Positions 9,204 through 18,595 of a stretch of DNA of 64,000 bases are shown here, piece by piece. Each line of letters begins with the position of its first letter. Position 1 is the stretch's first letter. Both the position numbers and the translations under genes were made by a program. Origin of the DNA: Parachlamydia sp. AcF125 (GTDB taxonomy: Bacteria > Chlamydiota > Chlamydiia > Chlamydiales > Parachlamydiaceae); NCBI RefSeq assembly GCF_018342475.1, contig NZ_JAEMUD010000004.1:150522-214521 (forward strand), given 5' to 3'. The notes beneath the pieces were generated by a model. It did no database searches, was not told the origin of the DNA, and worked only from the letters and a program-made list of their open reading frames with translations.

Positions 9204-10059
9204 CTATATTGATAAAAAATTTGTTGCAGCTACAACTAAAAAATCTAACACTTTAATTTCAAATCCTTCAGCAGCAATTGCAGGAATTTTCCTTGGTAAA
9301 AGCCTCGATATCACACCGAATGCTCCTTCGATAAATTTTCTAATATGTTTCACATTCACAAAGGCACGCAAACCAATGTGGTGCAAAGAATTCGATTTGG
9401 GCTCTGCTATTAACCTTATTTTCTCTACTTTTTCAAGCATGTCTTGATGCTCATAACTCAAATACACGGAATCTGCATGAATTTCACAGCCTTGAGGTAG
9501 ATTTCACTCCCTCCATTTAAATCATGTTCTCTGCCAGGGCAAAGCGCTACTCTAAGAGGATATCCATCTCGAGAAGCGATGACTGTTACCTTCAGCCTCT
9601 AAGAATATTCTCGCTTACTGAGAGTGGACTCTCGAAACTGTTCGCCTTGATAAACTCTGCAATTTCGAATTCTTATATTCTTGCAAGCAGATACAGGAAA
9701 GTTATCTATAATATATCCTAAAGGCAAAGTACCATTATTTTTCTGCTTTTGAATAAATTCCAAAATTTCTTCCCACCATTTTATGGGCATTTGATCTACA
9801 CTTCTATTCAAAGCACTTTTACTTAGATGATGGCAAATATATCTCTGCTCGGTGAGAAACTTTCTTGCGGCCTCAATATTACCGTAAAAAAACTCATTCC
9901 AACAAGAGTGATCAGCACCGCTTCAACAGTAGACAGTTTTGCATTTGGCCAAACTTTATGCCCGAGGAGATATTTAAGAAAAGAAGCTCGATGAGTAAAA
10001 GAATTAGCAGCAGGAGACCATTTCTCTGATAGCAGCTCAGGTTGATGCTGATAAGGCAA
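9204..10059 (-). pseudogene. Broken IS982-family transposase
   Basis: Read leftward, three frames together give one IS982-type transposase. The N-terminal part has LLGHKVWPNAKLSTVEAVLI. A frameshift in a T7 run near 9885 leads to a frame with NIEAARKFLTEQRYICHHLS, then IIDNFPVSACKNIRIR and YQGEQFRES. An in-frame TAG near 9599 interrupts the expected SYGLKV segment. A further shift near 9490 leads to HIRKFIEGAFGVISRLLPRK and EGFEIKV, the conserved IS982 C-terminus. Terminal inverted repeats were not found. The element cannot transpose on its own. It overlaps the start of the recombinase remnant, so it probably inserted into that gene. Confidence 0.8.
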
Positions 10060-10251
10060 GCCTCATTACTGTCAAAACTGACTTGGAATTAGCTCAACGT
10101 GCAAGAGAACTCTATGAAAGTTCGAAAGTAGAAGAAAAAAGACAAGTCCTTAATTTCTTATTTTCGAATTTGGAAATGAAAGACAAAAAGGCGATCATAA
10201 CACTGCTTAAGCTATTTGATAAGCTCATGGCAGTGTTTGATTATCCTAGGT
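10041..10251 (+). pseudogene. C-terminal fragment of a serine recombinase
   Basis: The frame reads ADKASLITVKTDLELAQRAR, then ELYESSKVEEKRQVLNFLFS and NLEMKDKK. This is the usual C-terminal pattern of large serine recombinases (LELAxRAxELFxSSxxxEKRxLLNFxxSN). The resolvase catalytic domain is missing and a TAG at 10005 closes the frame upstream, where the IS982 remnant begins. Downstream the frame runs into tRNA-Ser without its own stop. The 50-bp direct repeat forms its last codons. It is a non-functional remnant, probably of the integrase that brought in the fic island. Confidence 0.75.
10202..10251. repeat. Right 50-bp direct repeat, abutting tRNA-Ser
   Basis: Copy of 7673-7722 with two A-to-G differences. 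It ends two bases before the discriminator base of tRNA-Ser, a common location for integration boundaries. Confidence 0.75.
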
Positions 10252-10253
10252 AT

Positions 10254-10338
10254 CGGAAGAGGAGGGATTCGAACCCCCGGACCCTTTCAGGCCTTCTGTT
10301 TTCAAGACAGACGCAATCGGCCGCTCTGCCACTCTTCC
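10254..10338 (-). tRNA. tRNA-Ser(UGA)
   Basis: On the minus strand the 85-nt sequence has acceptor arms GGAAGAG/CTCTTCC, discriminator G, a T-loop GGTTCGAATCC and anticodon loop CTTGAAA (anticodon TGA). A long variable arm fits class II tRNA-Ser. CCA is not encoded (the next bases are ATA). It is the likely target of the island. Confidence 0.95.
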
Positions 10339-10481
10339 GTAAATTAAGGTAGTTTTATAGCAAAACTCTTAATAAACATTCAAGAAAAACTTCAGACTTT
10401 AAAAAATCCTAAAGAAAACTTGCACATCCTGTAAGCAAAGATTAATATACTTAAAAAATTGAAAATGTTTGGAGGCTGTGC

Positions 10482-11870
10482 ATGAACCGTTTATTGACTT
10501 TTTGTTTGATGCTTCTTGTTCCCTTTTCTACTTATGCTAAAAACCTCGTTTCCCCCGAGGAATGCCAAAATGCAGCAGCTTCTTTAGTTTATTATCTTGA
10601 GCAGGTGTGCCTTTCACTAGAAGGACAAGATAACCCTTCTGAATGCATCCCATTTTCGGAGGAAAACGTGCTCGATCTTTGGGCTACAATCGAAAATTTC
10701 TGTGGGGATGAATCATACCAAACACACGCATGGCCCCTTAGGCGGGCCTTGCATGCCTATAGGCAAATCGATTTTAGCAAACCTAAAGAAGAAACTTTCT
10801 CTCTCCTATTTTCTTGTTTTCTTCAGGTTCATAGCCTTTGGCTGGATTTTATAGGCGAAGATCCTGTGAAAGTTTCTCTAGAAACCATGCAAGATTTGGC
10901 GGATGCCTCCCACGATTTTGCCCCCCTAAAACAATTATGGGCAACGATACATGCATGCAGCCAAATTCAAAAGAAGCTAACAACACCGCTGCCTGAAAAA
11001 GAAAAGCATAAACTAACCAACCTTTTAACTTGGGTGAATCATTCCGGCGCGCATGCATCTGCAACCAAATGGCAAACATGGAAAGAGTATTATACAAGCT
11101 CTACAAGAGATCCCTTAAAGGCAACTTTTAAGCTTTCTGCGTCTTATAATGACTTTAAAGAGAACCCCTACTTAAGTTCGGCCGCCCGCAAAAAATTAAG
11201 CCCTTATTTACTCCCTGCAGGACATGCGGTTAAATCCCCTTTAGACAGCCTATTTTTGCATGCTAGGGCTACACAAGATTCTAAAGCTTTAAAGGACTCT
11301 AATTTTCAAATTCTTTCAGTGCAAGGAAGAAGCTTTATTCATGTTCTTTCTCATCCATCCTTTTCTCAATATCTACTTAAGGCGGTTCTCGACTGTGAAT
11401 TAAGAAAAAAACGGGGCAAACCAGAGTGGGAATGGTTTGCGCGCCGTTGTGAATATGCTAAAAAAATTGCGGAGATCATCCAAAAATACCACATTAAATC
11501 TTTTATTGTACCGCAAAAGTGGGTTTACCCCCTTCCTCTCAACCCCTGCCCCCCTTTATCAAAGGCGTACAAGCAAAAACCAGTCGTTTTAGTGGTACAA
11601 AAAATGGATTTAGTTCCCTTTCAGCAAACCCTCGATGTCTGGAAAAATCACATACAAAAGAAACAACTTAAGGAATTATATACCATTGTCAGCAAGCTAT
11701 CTAGGGTATCTATCCGCCCCGATAATCTTCCTTTAACAACATCCGGGCAATTTGCTTTTGTCGACACTGAATATGTGCGTAGCTCCCCTTCGTATGGGTT
11801 TATTCGACCTTATCTTTCTCAAGAAATGCGCTCATACTGGGACCAGCTTGTTTCAAAGGGAGGCAAGTAA
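10482..11870 (+). CDS. Secreted hypothetical protein
   Basis: A 462-aa protein with a signal peptide (MNRLLTFCLMLLVPFSTYA). The mature part is mostly helical with scattered cysteines in the first 60 residues (EECQN, EQVCL, SECIP, NFCGD) that could form periplasmic disulfides. The start is supported by GGAGGC six bases upstream. No catalytic motif or known domain is recognised. Its end overlaps the convergent ankyrin gene by 18 bp. Export is inferred from the signal; it is probably a lineage-specific envelope protein. Confidence 0.8.
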   Translation: MNRLLTFCLMLLVPFSTYAKNLVSPEECQNAAASLVYYLEQVCLSLEGQDNPSECIPFSEENVLDLWATIENFCGDESYQTHAWPLRRALHAYRQIDFSKPKEETFSLLFSCFLQVHSLWLDFIGEDPVKVSLETMQDLADASHDFAPLKQLWATIHACSQIQKKLTTPLPEKEKHKLTNLLTWVNHSGAHASATKWQTWKEYYTSSTRDPLKATFKLSASYNDFKENPYLSSAARKKLSPYLLPAGHAVKSPLDSLFLHARATQDSKALKDSNFQILSVQGRSFIHVLSHPSFSQYLLKAVLDCELRKKRGKPEWEWFARRCEYAKKIAEIIQKYHIKSFIVPQKWVYPLPLNPCPPLSKAYKQKPVVLVVQKMDLVPFQQTLDVWKNHIQKKQLKELYTIVSKLSRVSIRPDNLPLTTSGQFAFVDTEYVRSSPSYGFIRPYLSQEMRSYWDQLVSKGGK

Positions 11871-13991
11871 ACCATTGTTTATGAGGAAAGGGATTAAAGG
11901 ATGGTTTTTTGTTTTTCGAACATAATGCACAAATCCCTCTCCTCGCTTATTTTTTAACTGCCAATCAACTCCCTTTTCATTCAAAAAGCAAGCCAAAGCT
12001 AAGCTTATTTCGCGGCTCCCCTTGAACTTAGCCAGCACAAGAATTAAAAGTAAAAAAGGGATTTCCTCCGCATGGTTGTCGCGGTAAAAATCTAAGGCTT
12101 GTTGAATAACTGTTTCACGAATACCTTTCGAAAACATTTTATAGAAACGGGAGCTTACAGCTTCAGCTTTTAAAAACAAGTCGCCCGGATCTGCTGACGG
12201 CATTTTTACCCTAAAAGAAATATATCGGTCTATGAGCAACATCATTCGAAAAATCGCTTTTCCATTGGCTATTGTACAATTGCCTACTTTTTGAGCCTTT
12301 AGTTTACCTTTTACAATTTGTTTTAGATCAAGGCCCGCGCAAATTTTTTTTTGATCTTTTTGGGCATATCTGAAAAGCTTTTTTTCCCCTCCTCTCATTC
12401 TCTCTATGAGTTTGGGGGTTAGAGCCGCATTAATTTTGTAAATCTGATATCCTGGCGAGTGTCCTGCTTTTGCTCCACGGTTGACTTCTACATAAAATCC
12501 TTGATAAAGAAATCGATAACAAGCATGTCCTGCCCACCCTGAAGTGAGCAAGACCATTTTTCCCTGCCGATAATCCTCTAGGATATCTTCGTTTCTCTTA
12601 GTAGGGGAAAGGTTTTGCTTTAGGTCTTCAAGTCCCTCTAAAATTTGCTTTTGAGATTTTTCATCGGGGAATTCGTCAAGAGCTCGGTGGTCAGGATGAT
12701 TAAAAAAAATCTTTACAAATTTTTGAAGCTCTTGGATTCCAAATCCATAATTCATTCCTTCCCAATTGAAAGTTTGAGACCCTATCTTGGATTGCCCACA
12801 CAATGTTAAAAAGGAGCTAAGCAATTTTTGGTGCCTGAGGTGCTGGCATTTAATTAAATTAGCTCCCTTTTCCAGGAAGTAATGCATACAATCTTCTTTT
12901 CCTTCTGTTATAGCGACAAGTAAAGGGGTAAATCCCCATTCGTTAATATGATCTATTTCTGTCTGATGTTCCATGATCAGCTTCACAAGCCCTAAAGAAG
13001 TAAACACCGCTGCCACAAGAGGCTCAGCATTCTTTTCAGCTTTCACACCATTATTAAGCAAGAATTTTAAAGTTTTCTCCTGGTTCTCTTGTATGGCACA
13101 AACCAAGAGAGCCGCTTTCTTCTCTTTATCCAATTTTTTTAAATCTAGAATGCCATTCACCAGAGATTGGAGAAATTCCACCAATCCAAAGCGAATCGCC
13201 AATTCAATAAGGTAATATTTATATTTAGAATGCAAGGAAGGCGGCAATCCTTTTTCAATAAATAATTTAGTCAATTCTCGATTTTTTTTATGGTTCAAGC
13301 GACAAAAGATCTCTTTTATTTGCGCTTTGCTGGCTTTAAATTTAGCTTTTTTATCCAACAAATAATTGGCTACCTCAAGCTGCTGCAAAGCGAAGGCTGC
13401 AGCTAAAGGAGATCCCCATTTGGTTGTTATGTTTAGCCCCACCTGTTGCTGAAGAAAAAAATCCATGAGGGGAAGATGCCCATATCGAAGGGCTAATGTA
13501 AACATCTGTTCTTTCTTCTTTTGGCTGTTTAACCACTGATGTTGATACATCAATTTGATAATTTGAAGGCTTCCCCTCCGAACAGCTAATTGAATATACG
13601 GCTCTTGCTCAAAAGCCTTGGTGGTTAAAATCAAAAAAGGCTCTACCGTAGGCAGGCTTTCCTCTAAAATGGCCTTATAAAAAAGCGGATGAAGAAAAGA
13701 AGGCTTTTCGCTCTTTTTTTCCTCTACATTCAGAAAATTTGGAGACGGAATGGCACTTTTAATAATAGCCGTTTTAAAGGTGGACTTGACTTTTTGGCAG
13801 GTTGCATGTTTTTTAGGTGCTAAACTATTTCTTATGGCTATCCGCTCTGAACGGGACAAAAAAAGGTAAGCTAAGCAGCGTATAGCAATGATAGAGATAA
13901 CCTTGCGAAGGTTCTTTTTACTCAAATGGTATGGCTGGCAAGCCTGTTTAATATAGGCTATATAAATTTTGTTTTGAATGGAATGAAGCAT
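11853..13991 (-). CDS. Ankyrin-repeat protein with candidate papain-like module
   Basis: A protein of about 712 aa. The middle (about residues 90-400) holds ankyrin-type repeats, for example PYIQLAVRRGSLQIIKLM, LALRYGHLPLMDFFLQQ and GFTPLLVAITEGKEDCMHYF. Ankyrin arrays bind proteins and are common in amoeba-associated bacterial effectors. The C-terminal part has GWAGHA near residue 488, then VNRGAKAGHSPGY and KVGNCTIANGKAIF near 568. The same order of elements occurs in the giant protein at 53315 (GHA, FNTGDGTQYH, GTC). A His before a Cys at a helix start suggests a permuted papain-like peptidase fold; that is inference. The ATG at 13991 is chosen over a TTG at 14003; neither has a strong ribosome site. 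There is no signal peptide. Confidence 0.8.
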   Translation of the reverse strand: MLHSIQNKIYIAYIKQACQPYHLSKKNLRKVISIIAIRCLAYLFLSRSERIAIRNSLAPKKHATCQKVKSTFKTAIIKSAIPSPNFLNVEEKKSEKPSFLHPLFYKAILEESLPTVEPFLILTTKAFEQEPYIQLAVRRGSLQIIKLMYQHQWLNSQKKKEQMFTLALRYGHLPLMDFFLQQQVGLNITTKWGSPLAAAFALQQLEVANYLLDKKAKFKASKAQIKEIFCRLNHKKNRELTKLFIEKGLPPSLHSKYKYYLIELAIRFGLVEFLQSLVNGILDLKKLDKEKKAALLVCAIQENQEKTLKFLLNNGVKAEKNAEPLVAAVFTSLGLVKLIMEHQTEIDHINEWGFTPLLVAITEGKEDCMHYFLEKGANLIKCQHLRHQKLLSSFLTLCGQSKIGSQTFNWEGMNYGFGIQELQKFVKIFFNHPDHRALDEFPDEKSQKQILEGLEDLKQNLSPTKRNEDILEDYRQGKMVLLTSGWAGHACYRFLYQGFYVEVNRGAKAGHSPGYQIYKINAALTPKLIERMRGGEKKLFRYAQKDQKKICAGLDLKQIVKGKLKAQKVGNCTIANGKAIFRMMLLIDRYISFRVKMPSADPGDLFLKAEAVSSRFYKMFSKGIRETVIQQALDFYRDNHAEEIPFLLLILVLAKFKGSREISLALACFLNEKGVDWQLKNKRGEGFVHYVRKTKNHPLIPFLINNGLLASL

Positions 13992-14590
13992 ATGATAATT
14001 CAATCAATTTTAATAAAATGCCCCTATTATATAAAAAGAGGTATTTCTTAAAACAGCCTTCCCATAAATCAGGCAAGCTTTTTAAAATAAATAGGGTATG
14101 TTACCCAAACCTCTTTTAAAAGGGTATTTCTCGCTTTTCTCCTCGAGAGAAACAATTCAGATAAATGTCATAGCCACCTAACAACTTTGCTATCCCCCTT
14201 CTGACTATAGAATAAGAGCGGATTTAAAAATCGCTTTCACCAATAGAAAAAGAGGATAATAAAAAAATGTCCCCTTTTTACCCCTTCCCCTTTCTCAATT
14301 TTCGAAGGTCCCAGGCAAGAAAAAAACTCACCTCTCTCTAGGTGAATCCTCAATATCACAAGCGATACAATGAGGCATGAAACAAAGGCTAGAAGTAAAA
14401 GCTGGGATAAAAACAACCAAGACCCCTTAAAAGGGCCTCATCTGCAAAACCTTTTTAGATATTAGGTTAAAAATATTTAAACCCTTTTAATTGCAAAAAA
14501 AGCACTACTTTTGTTCAAAATGACAAGATAAAAACGTTTTTGTCGCTTTTCATTTATGATCATTTCAGGCAAAATTGGCCCATCATTTGG
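13992..14590. other. Divergent intergenic region
   Basis: AT-rich region between the ankyrin gene and the priA operon with no supported gene. A small inverted repeat TCACCT-CTCTCT-AGGTGA lies at 14329-14346. Promoters for both directions must lie here, but none stands out. Confidence 0.5.
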
Positions 14591-15424
14591 ATGAATGTAA
14601 AGCTGTGTTTTTGTGGGACCTATGAGGATTACGTGAGACATCAACCAACAAAAAGCCCCTCACATTTAGCGAATTCAGCGCCGATTCACTTTTACCATCG
14701 GACAGATAGCTTGCTATTTCAGTTTATTTTATGTGAATTTATCGCTGTTCATCGTGAAATTCAGGTGATGAAAACTATCCTGTTAAAAATGCGCCAGCCA
14801 GATCCAAATTCTCAAGACGAATTTGCTTCTTTGTTAAATACCTTGACTCTAGCTACTCGAAACTTATCAGGTTCAGCTCAAGAGCATATGCGTTTCTTCG
14901 CTTGGAATTTAGAAGTAGGCGCTTTAACTAAACTAAGGAATTACTGCACGTTCTTTTCTCAGAATAAAGAAAATTCTGATAAAGCCCCTATGCACATGCA
15001 ACGCTATGCGAATCGCGCCTGGCTCTTTTGCTTACAATCTTTAGATTACATTCGCCTCTTACAGCACAATCTTTTCGAGTCCGTTCTCCCGGTGGAAAAA
15101 GTTTTTGAAGCAAACAACCTACTTATCCTCACATTAGAGAAACTTTTTAGCCAGATTCAACACCTTACACGTTTGATTGCACGCGTATCCTTAACCTTCC
15201 GTCGCGATGAAAATATTTTATACTTCATCCTTCAACAAAAAGAAGGATTTGATCAGATTTATGAAAAGAATTTTGTGAAGAATCTTTTTGAAAAAATGTT
15301 TGAAAATGGAGTTCCGGGGGCAGGCCAATTTTTACTGCAAAAATATGGAGAGCGCGGTTTTTTTGATCTTTTGCCCCTTATTGCAAGCAAAATCACAGAA
15401 TTGCAAATCGTTGTCGTCGCATGA
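14591..15424 (+). CDS. Hypothetical helical protein, first gene of the priA unit
   Basis: About 277 aa from the ATG at 14591; a TTG at 14540 would add 17 residues. Neither start has a clear ribosome site, so the start is uncertain. The protein is rich in Leu and Phe with long helical stretches (LFEKMFENGVPGAGQFLLQ near the end) and has no signal peptide or known motif. Its last codons overlap the next gene by four bases (ATGA), so translation is probably coupled. It lies upstream of priA, so a chromosome-linked role is possible but not shown. Confidence 0.7.
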   Translation: MNVKLCFCGTYEDYVRHQPTKSPSHLANSAPIHFYHRTDSLLFQFILCEFIAVHREIQVMKTILLKMRQPDPNSQDEFASLLNTLTLATRNLSGSAQEHMRFFAWNLEVGALTKLRNYCTFFSQNKENSDKAPMHMQRYANRAWLFCLQSLDYIRLLQHNLFESVLPVEKVFEANNLLILTLEKLFSQIQHLTRLIARVSLTFRRDENILYFILQQKEGFDQIYEKNFVKNLFEKMFENGVPGAGQFLLQKYGERGFFDLLPLIASKITELQIVVVA

Positions 15425-16272
15425 TGGATATAGAAAAACAGTTTGCTGAACTTCTAACGTTAACTCAATTCTATGTGCTCCAAGAACATCCTTTGAAAGA
15501 TTGGACGTTTGCCGAGTCGCAAGCTTTTGCTTATTTTAAGGATCGAGCAATCGCTCAAAAAGCCTCCCTCGCGCCCGCTCCTGTCATAAATTCCTCTTTT
15601 ACCCCTCTGCCACCCAAAAATCCACCGCCTCCTCTCCCTCCCAAAAAGCCCCCTCTGTTGTCCTCCGTGCTGCTGCAGGAAGAAAATAAAGCCGCCGCAT
15701 TTAAAGAAAAAGAATCGGCGGTCTCCCTGCCAAAAGCTCCTGAAGAATGGTCTTTAGAACCCGTGCCAATTTCGACGACAGATTCTTTTGAAAACTTTCA
15801 GGCTTTATTTCGAAAGCTTTTTCCCGCAAGAACGCTTGTAGAACAAATTCCAGATGATGCAGAAGGCAAAAAGAAAAGCGAGCTTTGGAAACATCCTCCA
15901 GGCTCCCCTTCTGTTGTCATTCTTTCTTTTGGAGAGCCTGATAAGCAGCTTCTTTTTCTTCAAAATCTCGCCAAAGCCATCGAACATCTTGTCCAGCAAG
16001 CGGTTGAGATCCGCTCCGCTTTTGCTATCGAAGCAGCAAAGGAATGGAATACACTGCTGCAATCTCAAGAGTTGCGGCTGATTATTGCAACAGATGCCGG
16101 CATTCATGCTTGTCCTCACCTAGCCTCGTTTTATCGCGAAACACCTAAACAATCCCACCATTATTTGGGCCGCATCCCTTTGCTGTTATTATCCGATCTT
16201 TCCTTATACTTAAAAGAACCTAAGTTGAAGCTACCTCTATGGCAAGCTTTGTGTAAAATGTTAAAAAGCTGA
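15421..16272 (+). CDS. Hypothetical protein with proline-rich linker
   Basis: A 283-aa protein. Residues 1-45 are helical. Residues 55-80 form a proline-rich stretch (PPLPPKKPP type) that would be flexible. The C-terminal part is a mixed alpha/beta region containing VVILSFGEPDKQLLF and LRLIIATDAGIHACPHLASF, which reads like a small globular domain with an exposed Asp/His cluster. No family is recognised with certainty. It starts inside the stop of the preceding gene and its TGA overlaps the start of priA, so the three genes form one tight unit. Confidence 0.75.
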   Translation: MMDIEKQFAELLTLTQFYVLQEHPLKDWTFAESQAFAYFKDRAIAQKASLAPAPVINSSFTPLPPKNPPPPLPPKKPPLLSSVLLQEENKAAAFKEKESAVSLPKAPEEWSLEPVPISTTDSFENFQALFRKLFPARTLVEQIPDDAEGKKKSELWKHPPGSPSVVILSFGEPDKQLLFLQNLAKAIEHLVQQAVEIRSAFAIEAAKEWNTLLQSQELRLIIATDAGIHACPHLASFYRETPKQSHHYLGRIPLLLLSDLSLYLKEPKLKLPLWQALCKMLKS

Positions 16273-18521
16273 TGGTGCTTGTGGAACCCCAAAAATTTAC
16301 CAAATATGCAGCAGTCGTTCTCGATGTTGCACTGGAGAAAGCTCTCGATTATGGGATCCCCGATGATTTATTAGTGCACGCCCAAAAAGGTGTGAGAGTC
16401 GAAGTTCCTTTACGTGGAAGTTTGCGCAATGGTTATATTTTGGCAATTAAAGACACATCTGATTATGGAAAAGTGGCCCCTATTCAGCGTATTTTTTCAG
16501 ATGTTCAAATTCCTGAAGACCTTTTTGAGCTCGCTTTGTGGATCTCCCGTTATTATTTAGCGCCTCTTTTCCAAGTTTTTAAAATTCTTGTCCCTTCCAG
16601 TATTCGCAAAGAGATGGCACACAAACAGCAGCTATTTGTCATGCGTAAGCAAACTCGAGAACGGCTCAAAGAGGAATGTGAAAAGATCCGCAACAAACAT
16701 CCCGCCCAAGCTGCGGTATTGGATGTCATGTTATTGGTCAAAAAGGGAATTTTGCTTTCTGAACTTCTAGAAAAAACGGGAGGCTCTCGAAGCCCTGTGG
16801 ATACCCTATCCGCAAAGGGGTATCTTCTTGTTGAGCCCATCCGCATCGATCGTTCTCCCCTAGTGGGGGAGGAGTACCTCTTAACTAAACCCAAAATTTT
16901 AAGTGAGGAACAGCAAGAGGCTTTTACGAGAATCGCTCAATCCCTTCAAGATAACATTTTTCAAACACATCTTTTATATGGAATTACAGGTAGCGGCAAG
17001 ACCGAAGTTTATTTACAGGCAATTGAAAAGGCGCTTCAAATGCAAAAAAGCGCCATTATGCTTGTCCCTGAAATTTCTTTGACAGCCCAAACGATTGAAC
17101 GATTTAAGAGCCGTTTTCCTGACAAGATTGCCATTTTACATCACCGCTTAAGCCATGGAGAGAGGTTCGATGAATGGCATAAAATTCGGCGGGGGGAAGC
17201 TCGCATCGTCATAGGAGCACGCTCGGCTGTGTTTAGTCCGGTTCAAGATTTGGGCCTGGTCATTGTAGATGAAGAGCACGAACAATCCTATAAGCAGCAA
17301 GAAGAAGCCCCTTGCTATCACGCACGAGACGTAGCTGTCATGCGGGGTAAAATTGCGCAAGCAACCGTCATTTTAGGAAGTGCCACTCCTAGCATCGAAA
17401 GTTATTACAACGCCCTAAAAGGAAAATATGGATTAAGCGTTTTAAAACACCGCGCCGAAGCCTCTCTACTTCCAACTGTCACCATTGTCGATATGAAAAG
17501 AGAGTTTGAAAAGGCCAAAGGATTTACAAATTTCTCCGAGCCTCTTCTAAATGAGATAGAAAAGCGCTTAGTAACTGGCGAGCAAACGATCCTCTTTTTA
17601 AATCGGCGCGGCTATCACACTACCTTGAAGTGCCCTAGCTGCCATACATCCCTTAAATGCCCTCACTGTTCTCTAGCCCTAACTTTTTATTACTCTCGAA
17701 ATAGCCTCTCTTGCCACCTGTGTGACTTTGCTCTCACTCCCCCTCCTTCTATTTGCCCAAGTTGCAAAAAAGACGCTCCTATGAAATATCAGGGCGTGGG
17801 AACAGAGCTAATCGAGCGCTCATTGCACGCCGTATTTCCAGATAGTCGCATTATCAGGATTGATGCCGATACCACTCGGCACAAAGGTAGCCATCAAAAA
17901 CTCTTGCGAGATTTCGGCACGGGCAAGGCAGATGTTTTGATTGGCACCCAAATGATTGCCAAGGGATTGCATTTTTCCGAAGTCACTTTAGTAGGCATTT
18001 TAAACGGAGATGCTTCTTTGAATATTCCTGATTTCCGCTCATCGGAAATTGCTTTTCAGCTGATGACTCAAGTTGCAGGAAGAGCGGGTAGAGGTGTTAC
18101 ACAAGGAAAGGTGATTATTCAAACGCACCTCCCCGAAAATTCCACCATTCAATTAGCAGCTCAACAAAATTATACAGCTTTCTTCGAAGAAGAAATTTTA
18201 TCGCGCGAACTCTTTGCCTTTCCCCCTTTTAGCAGCCTAGTAAAACTCAATTTTTCCGGCCCCGATGAGAAAAAAACGGAGGAATTCGCCCAGCTTTTCC
18301 GCCACAAATTGCAGATAAATCTCCCCGAAATATTTACCTTAAGCCCTGTGATTCCCTCTGGCCATGCGAAAGTTAAAGATCGATATCGTTTTCAATTTTT
18401 AATTCGAGGCCCCAGTATATATTCAGCAAATCAAGCTATCAAAACCACCTTACAACACGCACTTATACCTCGAGACATCAAATTTTTGATTGATGTCAAT
18501 CCTCTGACCACCTTCTTTTAA
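16272..18521 (+). CDS. priA: Primosomal protein N' (replication restart helicase PriA)
   Basis: 749 aa, the normal PriA length. The order is an N-terminal 3'-end-binding domain (residues 10-110), Walker A GITGSGKTEVY near 238, the DEEH box in VIVDEEHEQSYKQ near 333, a cysteine-rich zinc insert with eight Cys in CxxC pairs (about 455-500: CPSCHTSLKCPHC and later CHLCDF and CPSCKK), and QVAGRAGRG near the C-terminal helicase lobe. PriA unwinds DNA at stalled forks and reloads the replisome. The start overlaps the stop of the upstream gene, so it is translated as part of the 14591-18521 unit. Confidence 0.97.
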   Translation: MVLVEPQKFTKYAAVVLDVALEKALDYGIPDDLLVHAQKGVRVEVPLRGSLRNGYILAIKDTSDYGKVAPIQRIFSDVQIPEDLFELALWISRYYLAPLFQVFKILVPSSIRKEMAHKQQLFVMRKQTRERLKEECEKIRNKHPAQAAVLDVMLLVKKGILLSELLEKTGGSRSPVDTLSAKGYLLVEPIRIDRSPLVGEEYLLTKPKILSEEQQEAFTRIAQSLQDNIFQTHLLYGITGSGKTEVYLQAIEKALQMQKSAIMLVPEISLTAQTIERFKSRFPDKIAILHHRLSHGERFDEWHKIRRGEARIVIGARSAVFSPVQDLGLVIVDEEHEQSYKQQEEAPCYHARDVAVMRGKIAQATVILGSATPSIESYYNALKGKYGLSVLKHRAEASLLPTVTIVDMKREFEKAKGFTNFSEPLLNEIEKRLVTGEQTILFLNRRGYHTTLKCPSCHTSLKCPHCSLALTFYYSRNSLSCHLCDFALTPPPSICPSCKKDAPMKYQGVGTELIERSLHAVFPDSRIIRIDADTTRHKGSHQKLLRDFGTGKADVLIGTQMIAKGLHFSEVTLVGILNGDASLNIPDFRSSEIAFQLMTQVAGRAGRGVTQGKVIIQTHLPENSTIQLAAQQNYTAFFEEEILSRELFAFPPFSSLVKLNFSGPDEKKTEEFAQLFRHKLQINLPEIFTLSPVIPSGHAKVKDRYRFQFLIRGPSIYSANQAIKTTLQHALIPRDIKFLIDVNPLTTFF

Positions 18522-18595
18522 AAAATTAGGATAAAGGAGAGCCATTTCGGGGGATTTGCACAGCTAATACTCCCTCCTAAACAAGATCTCTCTTT

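Noticed and set aside
10083..10352. 89-codon frame running through tRNA-Ser
   Set aside because: Only the first part is recombinase-like. The rest is the complement of the tRNA and cannot be a real C-terminus.
15805..16119. Antisense 104-codon frame in the pre-priA gene
   Set aside because: Shadow of a well-supported, translationally coupled sense gene.
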